Assembly: GCA_017525245.1 (NCBI GenBank)
Contig: JAFXTE010000053.1
Location: 1 to 64,000 of the forward strand
From: Bacteroidales bacterium
GTDB lineage: Bacteria; Bacteroidota; Bacteroidia; Bacteroidales; WCHB1-69
Length of the DNA stretch: 64,000 nt
Direction of reading: 5' to 3'
The translations under genes and the position numbers were made by a program. The notes beneath the pieces were generated by a model. The model did no database searches. It saw nothing but the letters and a program-made list of their open reading frames with translations, and had not been told where the DNA came from. Below are positions 51,285-58,690 of this stretch, piece by piece (within the stretch, counting starts at the first letter, position 1; each line of letters starts with the position of its first letter).

Positions 51285-52634
51285 TTAACGTACCATGAAC
51301 GGTTTCAGTACATTTTCAATGAATGCCCGTTTCTCTTTCAGTAACGCCTCCGTTCGCGCTTCCATCAGCAGTCGCAAGTAGGGTTCCGTGTTAGACGGGC
51401 GGATGTTGAACCACCAGTCGGCAAACTCCACGCGATAGCCGTCGAAGTCAAGGATTTTTGTCGGTTCCTCCTGTGCGATGCAGGCCGCCTTAACCGCTTC
51501 CATCGCCTCTTTCTTGTTCTCAATCGTGAAGTTGATTTCGCCGGAGTTGGCATAGCGTTTGATCTGCGCAATTAGCTGTGACACTGTGATTCCCCGTTTT
51601 TTCATTTCAGAAAAGACGTGCAGTGCCACCTGCGAAGCAATCATCGCGGAGTCGGAATAGAAAAAGTCGCGGAAATAGTAGTGGCCGGCATATTCCCCGC
51701 CGAAAGCACCGTCAATTTCGCGCAGTTTCATAGCGGCATAAGCACGCCCGACGCGCCAAATGTACATCTCGCGTCCCATCTTTTCCAAATATTCCGCTAC
51801 CGATTTCGAGGTTCTAATATCTTGAATCACATAACCTTTCACGTTTTTCTCTTCAATAAAATAGTGTCCTAAAACCGCAATCATCAAATCCGGCGGAATG
51901 AAATCGCCATGCTCATCCACAAACATTACACGGTCGGCATCGCCATCGAAAACCACCCCGATGTCGGCATGCGTTTCGCGCACCTTTTCTTGTAACGCCA
52001 CAATGTTTTCGGGTTCCAACGGATTCGCTTCGTGGTTGGGGAACGTACCATCCAACGTGTCAAAGAGATAAAGCGGCTTGTCACCGAAAATCTCCTTCAC
52101 GAGAATGGAAGCCATGCCATTCGAGCAATCCATCACAATGTTCAGATTATCAACAGGATAGTGATATTGTGACTGAAATTCAAGGTATTCCTGTTTTACG
52201 GGATAATCCACGATTTTGCCTTTCGGGGCGGTGACGACCACCTCATCGTGCAGGATTTTCTGCTCCAACTCGCCTAATCCCGTGTCGAACCCCACGGGGA
52301 GCGCATCCTTCCTCGAAACTTTCAACCCATTGTATTCCTTTGGGTTATGAGAAGCGGTAATCATCACAGAAGCGTCAAAATGATGCTTTGCGGTGAAGTA
52401 ATAGACCATCGGTGTGGTGGTCAGCCCCATGTCATACACGTCCGCGCCCGCATCAGTGATACCACGGGCAAGCGCATCTAACATATCCGATGAGGTCAGC
52501 CGCATGTCGCGACCAATCAGCACTTTATCCGCCTTCAACAAAGCCGGCAAAAAGAAACCGAATTTATAAACTGTGTCCAAATCGAAATCTTTACCGAAGA
52601 TTCCGCGAAAGTCGTAAGCTTTAAATGCGCCCAT
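51285..52634 (-). CDS. manB: Phosphomannomutase/phosphoglucomutase
   Basis: A 449-aa alpha-D-phosphohexomutase. All four active-site loops are visible: catalytic phosphoserine in VMITASHNPKEYNGLK (Ser near 95), metal site FDGDADRVMF, sugar-specificity loop GGEYAGHYYF and phosphate loop IRPSNTEPYLRL. GEYAGH at the sugar loop favours the PMM/PGM subclass (AlgC-like). It interconverts 1- and 6-phosphates of mannose or glucose for GDP-mannose and envelope sugars. Own promoter box (TATTTTTG) at 52663-52656 on the minus strand. Confidence 0.88.
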   Translation of the reverse strand: MGAFKAYDFRGIFGKDFDLDTVYKFGFFLPALLKADKVLIGRDMRLTSSDMLDALARGITDAGADVYDMGLTTTPMVYYFTAKHHFDASVMITASHNPKEYNGLKVSRKDALPVGFDTGLGELEQKILHDEVVVTAPKGKIVDYPVKQEYLEFQSQYHYPVDNLNIVMDCSNGMASILVKEIFGDKPLYLFDTLDGTFPNHEANPLEPENIVALQEKVRETHADIGVVFDGDADRVMFVDEHGDFIPPDLMIAVLGHYFIEEKNVKGYVIQDIRTSKSVAEYLEKMGREMYIWRVGRAYAAMKLREIDGAFGGEYAGHYYFRDFFYSDSAMIASQVALHVFSEMKKRGITVSQLIAQIKRYANSGEINFTIENKKEAMEAVKAACIAQEEPTKILDFDGYRVEFADWWFNIRPSNTEPYLRLLMEARTEALLKEKRAFIENVLKPFMVR

Positions 52635-52677
52635 TTTCTTTTCAATTTAAGAATGCAAAAATAGTAAAAATATTCGA

Positions 52678-52703
52678 GTTTCAAGTTTTAAGTTTCAGGT
52701 TTC
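52678..52703. repeat. Intergenic microrepeat (AAGTTTC tandem)
   Basis: Tandem GTTTCAAGTTTTAAGTTTC-like units fill the divergent gap between the mutase and the thioredoxin-hydrolase gene. Confidence 0.4.
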
Positions 52704-52734
52704 ACATTAATTTTGGTACTTGAATAAATTATTG

Positions 52735-52742
52735 TACTTTTG
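52735..52742 (+). promoter_or_regulatory. -7 box for the thioredoxin-hydrolase gene
   Basis: TACTTTTG, 63 bases upstream of the ATG at 52806. Confidence 0.5.
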
Positions 52743-52805
52743 CGCGGTGATTATGGTTAGTGCCGTAATTCGTGTTTTCTTTATATAGAAATAAATTCCG
52801 AAACA

Positions 52806-54128
52806 ATGAAAATACAGCTGAAACTGACCCTGCTTTGGGTTTTTATGATGGCGATTGTATGCGTGCAAGCGCAAGTTGTCACAGATTTTGACGAACTCTA
52901 TGCGCAGGAGCTGCTGAAACCCGGCACGCCCGCACCCGATTTCCAACTGAACAATCCTGACGGAAAAACGGTGAAATTCAGCGAATTTGCCAAGGGCAAG
53001 TATGTCGTCATCGACTTTTGGGCGTCCTGGTGCCCCGATTGTCGCAAAGACCTTCCTGAAATCATCCGTCTTTACCGCAAATTCCACAAAAACGGCGTGG
53101 AATTCCTTGGCGTTTCGTTCGACATCGACAAGGAGAAATGGACGGATTACATTGCCAAATCGGGCGCTCCTTACCCGCAGGTTACCGAGCTGAAACGGAT
53201 GAACCAGTCGGACGTGGCCAAGGCCTACGGTGTGCGCTGGATTCCTTCCGTCTATCTCATCGGGCCGGATGGTAAAGTGTTGGTCAGCACGGTGTTGTCT
53301 TACAAGATTGAGAAAAAGCTGTATGAGCTTTTTGAAGAGCCAAAACCGTTGTCCATTAGCGGAACAGACGAGAACCTCACCCTTGACGGCAGCAAAGGGA
53401 AGCTGGCGGCAGTGCTGCACAAGCCCGAACTCCAGCCCGGTCAGCGTTGCGACCTCGTGGTGCTTTGCCACGGACTGAACTGTGACCATAATTTCGAACT
53501 GATGCACCGGATTGAGAAGCAGCTGCAGGCGGAAGGTTTTGCCACACTTGCGTTCGATTTCAACGGGCACGGCAAGAGCGAAGGCCGTTTCTCCGAGATG
53601 ACCATCCCGAACGAGATTGAGGATCTGGAACAAGTGTTGGCTTACGCACAGGATTTGCGGTTCGTACGGAACATCGCGTTGGTAGGCCACTCGCAAGGCG
53701 CGATTGTGGCGGCAATGGTCGCTGGCAACCACGATGAGGACATCAAGGCGGTGGTGCTGCTGTCGCCGGCCTCTTCAGTGCGCGATGACATCGCCCGAGG
53801 CAACCTCTTCGGCATCGACTTCAACCCGCTCGACCCGCCCGACAGCCTTGTGCTGCACAACGGCATCGCCATCGGTGGCCGTTATCTCAAAACCGCCCTC
53901 CGGCTGCCCATCTTCGAAACCTCAGCCAAGTATCACGGCAATGCCTGCGTCATCCAAGGCAACGGCGATCGCCTCGTGCCCTTCACATGTGGCGAACGGT
54001 TCCACCAACTATGGGAAAACAGCGAATATTACGAATTAGAATATTACGACCACAATTTCACCAACTGCATTTACCGTCCGGTGGAAATTGTGGCAGATTA
54101 TTTGTCAAGAACCTTTAAACCCAGATAA
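52806..54128 (+). CDS. Secreted fusion of TlpA-like thioredoxin and alpha/beta hydrolase
   Basis: A 440-aa protein with a signal peptide (1-22, ends CVQAQ). Residues 35-175 are a TlpA/ResA-type thioredoxin domain with the redox pair in FWASWCPDCRKDLPEI and cis-Pro in GVRWIPSVYLI. Residues 195-440 are an alpha/beta hydrolase with HGLNCDH oxyanion region, nucleophile elbow GHSQGA, later acid GNGDRLVPF and final His in YYDHNF. Both catalytic sets look intact. It probably acts in the periplasm as a lipase/esterase-like enzyme with a reductase tether. A related lipoprotein gene follows after 2 bases. Confidence 0.75.
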   Translation: MKIQLKLTLLWVFMMAIVCVQAQVVTDFDELYAQELLKPGTPAPDFQLNNPDGKTVKFSEFAKGKYVVIDFWASWCPDCRKDLPEIIRLYRKFHKNGVEFLGVSFDIDKEKWTDYIAKSGAPYPQVTELKRMNQSDVAKAYGVRWIPSVYLIGPDGKVLVSTVLSYKIEKKLYELFEEPKPLSISGTDENLTLDGSKGKLAAVLHKPELQPGQRCDLVVLCHGLNCDHNFELMHRIEKQLQAEGFATLAFDFNGHGKSEGRFSEMTIPNEIEDLEQVLAYAQDLRFVRNIALVGHSQGAIVAAMVAGNHDEDIKAVVLLSPASSVRDDIARGNLFGIDFNPLDPPDSLVLHNGIAIGGRYLKTALRLPIFETSAKYHGNACVIQGNGDRLVPFTCGERFHQLWENSEYYELEYYDHNFTNCIYRPVEIVADYLSRTFKPR

Positions 54129-54130
54129 AA

Positions 54131-54973
54131 ATGAAAAAAACAGTGCTTTTCCCGTGCGTTTTGTTGCTTATGTTGGTTTCCTGTCATCAAAAGCAAGAAC
54201 AAAAAAACATTGATGTTCCTGAACCACAAGAAACTGTGGTTCTTGACGGGGTTTATCATTTTAACTTCGATGGTTTTGAACTTTGGACGCTTCAGGATGT
54301 GCAGCGAAAGATGTCCGCAGACCTTTTCAAAGATGCCAAAAAGGCGGATATAAAACAGTTTATGCCCGATGGAGAGGCGGATGCGGCTATCAATACCTTT
54401 CTGATCAAGAAAAATGGGAAATACATCCTGTTTGATACGGGTTTGGGATTGGAAAAAGGTGGGGTGATGTTAGACAAGCTAACCTTGCTGAATCTCCGTC
54501 CCGAGGACATTTCCACCATCTGCATCACGCACTGCCACGGTGACCATATCGGCGGTTTAGTATCGAAAGGGGAGCCCGTGTTCCCGAATGCGGAGGTCTA
54601 TTGTTCTGACAAAGAACTGAATGCTTTCAAGAATGACGCACTAACGAAAGAGGTAGTTAAGATTTATGACTCTCGTTTGCACGCATTTGCTGCGGGCGAT
54701 ACGCTTTTGGGCGAAATTCGGTCCATTGCCGCATACGGTCACACACCCGGCCACACCTTCTATCAAATCGGCAACCTTTTGATTGTTGGGGACTTGATTC
54801 ATGCAGCAGCGTTGCAGATACCGCATCCCGAATATTGTGCGAAATATGATACTGACAAGAAATCAGCCGTAAAAACACGGAAAGAGGCTTATCAGTATAT
54901 TCGTGACAATCAGCTCGTTGTGGCGGGAATGCACTTGCCTTTCTCTGGCGTTATCGAACATTTTGGGGAGTAG
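54131..54973 (+). CDS. MBL-fold hydrolase lipoprotein
   Basis: A 280-aa lipoprotein (lipobox LMLVSC, Cys near 18). The metallo-beta-lactamase metal site is intact: THCHGDHIGG (near 137-146), later His in AAYGHTPGH and Asp in LIVGDLIH, and final His in GMHLPF. Members of this group hydrolyse lactones, phosphodiesters or thioesters. It is cotranscribed with the thioredoxin-hydrolase fusion (2-base gap) and overlaps the convergent gene by 23 bases at its end, which is unusual and may regulate both by collision. Confidence 0.75.
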   Translation: MKKTVLFPCVLLLMLVSCHQKQEQKNIDVPEPQETVVLDGVYHFNFDGFELWTLQDVQRKMSADLFKDAKKADIKQFMPDGEADAAINTFLIKKNGKYILFDTGLGLEKGGVMLDKLTLLNLRPEDISTICITHCHGDHIGGLVSKGEPVFPNAEVYCSDKELNAFKNDALTKEVVKIYDSRLHAFAAGDTLLGEIRSIAAYGHTPGHTFYQIGNLLIVGDLIHAAALQIPHPEYCAKYDTDKKSAVKTRKEAYQYIRDNQLVVAGMHLPFSGVIEHFGE

Positions 54974-56519
54974 CGATACTGATTGCCGTTTTCAGCCCGT
55001 CGATGGTGGCGCTCATGATACCGCCAGCGTAACCGGCTCCTTCTCCAATCGGGTAAATTCCTGATACCGAAGAAATTCTCTCTTCGTTACGAATAATGCG
55101 CACTGGCGAGGAAGAACGTGTCTCCACACCCGTCAGCACCGTATCGACATTGGCAATGCCGGGAAGCCGCCGGTCAAGTTGCGGCAACGCCTCGCGCAAC
55201 GCATGTACGGCATAGTCGGGCAGGCAGCGGCTGAAATCGCCGTAGTAGAGGCCGTGCGGGTAAGAAGGGACCACTTTGCGGTGACGAGTGGCGATTTGCC
55301 CTTTCAGGAATTCGCCCACGAGATTGCCCGGCGCACGACCGTCGCCCGCCATACGGAACGCCATCCGCTCGTATTTCTCCTGGTATTCGATGCCGTCCAG
55401 CACTGAACCATGCAGGAAATCTTCCGGTAACACGCTCACTAACAGTGCACTGTTGGCGTTGGCCTTGTCGCGTTTGTGCTCGCTCATCCCGTTGGTGACA
55501 ATCGTGCCTTCCTCGCTGGCAGAGGCCATCACCGTGCCGCCAGGACACATACAAAACGTATAAACCCCGCGGTTTCCGATGTGAACTACTCCCTTGTAAG
55601 AAGCTGGTGGCAAGAGATTTGCAGCAGGACCGTACTGCATCCGGTTGATGTCGCGCTGCAGGTGCTCCATACGCACCCCGATGGAGAACGCTTTGGCCTC
55701 CATCAATAGCCCTTTGCCATGCAACATGCGAATAGTGTCGCGGGCAGAATGTCCTAATCCAATCAGTAAATGACTGGTTGTAAATGTATCACCATCTTGA
55801 CAATGCGCCACTAATTTGTCTCCTTCTTTCTCAAAACCATCAAAAAGCGTGTTGAAATGAAATTCGCCGCCCAAAGATTCGATCTCCATGCGGATATTTT
55901 TCACCACCTTAGAAAGATAGTCGGTGCCCACATGCGGATTCTGCTGATACGTTACCGACTCGGGTGCGCCATGCTGATAAAACTCGTTGAGTATAAATTG
56001 GTTGTATTCGCTATTGACGTTTGTGTTAAGTTTGCCATCGGAAAAAGTGCCGGCACCGCCCTCGCCGAACTGCACGTTGGAGTTGGGGTTCAACATTTTG
56101 GTCTGCAGAAAACGTTGCACCGACTGTTGCCGCTCCTCGATGCGTTCGCCCCGCTCGATAATCACGGGATGTGCACCGCAACGGGCGAGATAAAGGGCGG
56201 CGAACATTCCCGCCGGTCCGAAACCGACCACCACAGGCGGCAGGTGGTGCGCCCATTTGGGATAGGAAAGTTCCTGGGCAGGTACGCACTCCGTAGCATC
56301 GGAGCCTTTCAACAAGGAACGATACTGGTCTGGAATGGTAACTTCCACCTGGAAATTGTACAACACGTTATTCTTCTTCCGCGCATCCACCGATTGGCGC
56401 ACGATACGAAAGCCGTTCAAATCCTCTGTGCGGATTTTGAACTGCTTGCAAACCAAGTTTTTGATGTTTTTCTCGTTCCCGACAGGAATTTTTATATTCG
56501 ATAGTTTCAGATGTATCAT
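54951..56519 (-). CDS. FAD-dependent dehydrogenase (COG2509 type)
   Basis: A 522-aa flavoprotein. After an N-terminal ferredoxin-like part (1-90) it has the dinucleotide fold VVVGFGPAGMFAALYLAR (near 97-114), then IERGERIEERQQSVQ, NPNSNVQFGEGGAGTFSDGK and, near the C-terminus, YPIGEGAGYAGGIMSA, which is the second FAD contact. COG2509 members are widespread, and their substrate is not known. It is the second gene after ispD, 18 bases downstream, and overlaps the convergent lipoprotein gene by 23 bases. Confidence 0.8.
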   Translation of the reverse strand: MIHLKLSNIKIPVGNEKNIKNLVCKQFKIRTEDLNGFRIVRQSVDARKKNNVLYNFQVEVTIPDQYRSLLKGSDATECVPAQELSYPKWAHHLPPVVVGFGPAGMFAALYLARCGAHPVIIERGERIEERQQSVQRFLQTKMLNPNSNVQFGEGGAGTFSDGKLNTNVNSEYNQFILNEFYQHGAPESVTYQQNPHVGTDYLSKVVKNIRMEIESLGGEFHFNTLFDGFEKEGDKLVAHCQDGDTFTTSHLLIGLGHSARDTIRMLHGKGLLMEAKAFSIGVRMEHLQRDINRMQYGPAANLLPPASYKGVVHIGNRGVYTFCMCPGGTVMASASEEGTIVTNGMSEHKRDKANANSALLVSVLPEDFLHGSVLDGIEYQEKYERMAFRMAGDGRAPGNLVGEFLKGQIATRHRKVVPSYPHGLYYGDFSRCLPDYAVHALREALPQLDRRLPGIANVDTVLTGVETRSSSPVRIIRNEERISSVSGIYPIGEGAGYAGGIMSATIDGLKTAISIATPQNVR

Positions 56520-56537
56520 TTCGGTTATTTGCGAATT

Positions 56538-57272
56538 TCAGTTTTCATTTTCAGAAGTATTTACCAATATTCGTTCAAGTAACTCAATGTCGCTAGGGTA
56601 GGTGAGTTTGATATTGGATGTATCACCGGGGACTATGAAAATAGGGATTTCGGGACAATATTTGTGGAGTACCCCGCAGTCGTCAGTACTGGAAAAATCC
56701 GGATCTGACAGCGCCTTGCGATAGGCCTCGTGAATCACATCAATGCGGAAGGCCTGCGGGGTCTGGGCGCAACGCAACCGTTTTCTAATCGGGATACCTG
56801 TGATGACATCGCCATCTTCCGTCACTTCGAAGACAGTATCCGTCGCTGGGACCGCCACGGCCACCGCCGAATGGGTCTCTAACGCGGCAACCGTCTCTTT
56901 GATAATCCGTTGACTCACCGCTGGACGTGCCGCATCGTGGAAAATCAGGTTGACATGGTTTGCATTTTCGTAGGCGTTAAGGGCAGCCAGTGTCGAGAAA
57001 TACCGTTCCGCGCCACCAGGCAATAACTTTTTCACCTTTTTCCATCCGTTTTTGTCGATAATCGCCTGCATCTTAGCAAGATAGTCGGGATGCATGACTA
57101 TGGCAATCTCGTCAATTTCTTTGCATCGTTCAAAAGCCTCAACGCTGTGTTCGATAACAGTGCGGCCTGCCAAAGGAAGGAACTGCTTGGGGATTGCTGC
57201 TCCGAAACGCTGTCCGGAGCCGCCTGCCAGCACCACCGCAATATTCAATCCGTTCTTTTCAGGATTTTTCAT
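56538..57272 (-). CDS. ispD: 2-C-methyl-D-erythritol 4-phosphate cytidylyltransferase (IspD)
   Basis: A 244-aa enzyme of the MEP isoprenoid pathway that joins MEP with CTP. Motifs: VVLAGGSGQRFGAAIPKQF (nucleotide loop), VIEHSVEAFE, LLPGGAERYFS, IFHDAARPAVS, and the final TSNIKLTYPSDIELLERIL. I chose the ATG at 57272: the promoter box (TATTTTTG on the minus strand, 57323-57316) lies about 45 bases upstream, while the longer in-frame start would precede it. It is cotranscribed with the FAD-dependent dehydrogenase. Confidence 0.92.
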   Translation of the reverse strand: MKNPEKNGLNIAVVLAGGSGQRFGAAIPKQFLPLAGRTVIEHSVEAFERCKEIDEIAIVMHPDYLAKMQAIIDKNGWKKVKKLLPGGAERYFSTLAALNAYENANHVNLIFHDAARPAVSQRIIKETVAALETHSAVAVAVPATDTVFEVTEDGDVITGIPIRKRLRCAQTPQAFRIDVIHEAYRKALSDPDFSSTDDCGVLHKYCPEIPIFIVPGDTSNIKLTYPSDIELLERILVNTSENEN

Positions 57273-57386
57273 AACGTTTACTTCATCAAAATCAGACACT
57301 TTCTTTTTTAATGCGCAAAAATACAACAATATTCCATATTCCGATGCTGTTTTTTTGTACTTTTGCCTTTTCAAAAAAAGGAAAAT

Positions 57387-58559
57387 ATGAAATCAAGAAA
57401 AATTTTAACGATGTCCATGTTGATTTTAACGATGGTGTTTTCTTCTGAAAACATAGCAAATGCTCAAAAAACAGACAGTTACAAAAATGCTGCGTTGGAG
57501 AACATCGCGACGCGCACCTCCGTGCGAAGCTACCTTCACAAACCCGTGGATGCGGCGCAGATCGAGCAGCTGCTCCGTGCGGGCATGGCGGCACCCTCCG
57601 CGGTGAACAAGCAGCCGTGGCACTTCGTGGTGGTCACCGACAGGGCACAGCTGAAAGAGCTGGCCAAGGCCAACCCCTACGCAGGCATGGCCGCGCATGC
57701 TCCCCTCGCCATCGTGGTGTGCGGCGACATGAAGAAGGCACTTGACGGCGAGGCCCGCATGTTCTGGGTGCAGGACTGCTCCGCCGCCACAGAAAACATC
57801 CTCCTGGCCGCTAATGCCATGGGACTCGGAGCTGTGTGGACCGGCACTTTCCCCGACCAAAATCGCTGCAAGGATGTCTCCGCCATCTTGAAACTGCCCG
57901 AAAACCTCATCCCGCTCAATACCATCGTCATCGGCTACCCTGCTGGCGAGAACAAACCCAAAGACAAATGGAATCCCGAAAACATTTCCTACAACGTCTA
58001 TGGCGGCAAACAGCCTGTAGCCGAAGCTCGTCCGATTCAAGAGTCTGATTTCGTGGAGTTTGACTATACCCAATCGCCTAACCTTAACCCGTTCACGTGG
58101 TTCAAGGGTAGCGGCCTGCTGTTAGCCTCTGGTGATGTTCGCCGCCACAACGCCATGACCATCGGCTGGGGCGCAATGGGCAACGTGTGGGGTCACAACG
58201 TGAATACTATCACGGTGTATGTCGCACCCGCCCGCTATACTTACGAGTTCATGGAACGCTACCAATACTTCACCGTTATGGTCTTCGACGAGGATCGCAA
58301 AGACGTGCTTGAGTACATGGGCACACACAGCGGCCGCGACGGCAACAAGGATGAGGCGTTAGGCCTGCATGTGGCTTATACTGAGCACGGTGCGCCGTAT
58401 TATCTGGAGGCCCGCGAGGTCTATGAGTGTGAGGTCATCTACCGTGATGGATTCGACCAGCGAGGTTTCGAAGAGATTCCGCGCAAACGCTACGAGAACA
58501 TCCCCGCCGGCATCCACCACCAGTACATCGGAAGGATTGTGAGCGCAAGAAGACGGTAA
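57387..58559 (+). CDS. Exported fusion of nitroreductase and flavin reductase domains
   Basis: A 390-aa protein with a probable signal peptide (1-26, ends IANAQ). Residues about 35-190 are a nitroreductase domain (RTSVRSYLHKPVD, APSAVNKQPWHFVVV, and MGLGAVWTGTFPD). Residues about 225-390 form a flavin-reductase split-barrel (SGLLLASGDVRRHNAMTIGW, then IHHQYIGRIVSARRR). Both bind FMN in known relatives. I chose the ATG at 57387, which follows AAAAGGAAAA and a TACTTTTG box at 57358-57365. An exported enzyme of this design may reduce quinones or nitro compounds in the periplasm; the reaction is inferred. Confidence 0.7.
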   Translation: MKSRKILTMSMLILTMVFSSENIANAQKTDSYKNAALENIATRTSVRSYLHKPVDAAQIEQLLRAGMAAPSAVNKQPWHFVVVTDRAQLKELAKANPYAGMAAHAPLAIVVCGDMKKALDGEARMFWVQDCSAATENILLAANAMGLGAVWTGTFPDQNRCKDVSAILKLPENLIPLNTIVIGYPAGENKPKDKWNPENISYNVYGGKQPVAEARPIQESDFVEFDYTQSPNLNPFTWFKGSGLLLASGDVRRHNAMTIGWGAMGNVWGHNVNTITVYVAPARYTYEFMERYQYFTVMVFDEDRKDVLEYMGTHSGRDGNKDEALGLHVAYTEHGAPYYLEAREVYECEVIYRDGFDQRGFEEIPRKRYENIPAGIHHQYIGRIVSARRR

Positions 58560-58661
58560 TTGCGATTCTCCCGCAGAACGCGCAGATTTGCGCAGAAAAG
58601 ATTTCCGTAATCTTTGCAATCTTTAAGGAAAAATAATATTCAACGGCTTCAATATTATTCG

Positions 58662-58669
58662 TATTTTTG
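58662..58669 (+). promoter_or_regulatory. -7 box for the GH3/beta-lactamase gene
   Basis: TATTTTTG, 22 bases before the ATG at 58691, supports that start. Confidence 0.5.
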
Positions 58670-58690
58670 CCGATTCCATTAAACCTGTGT

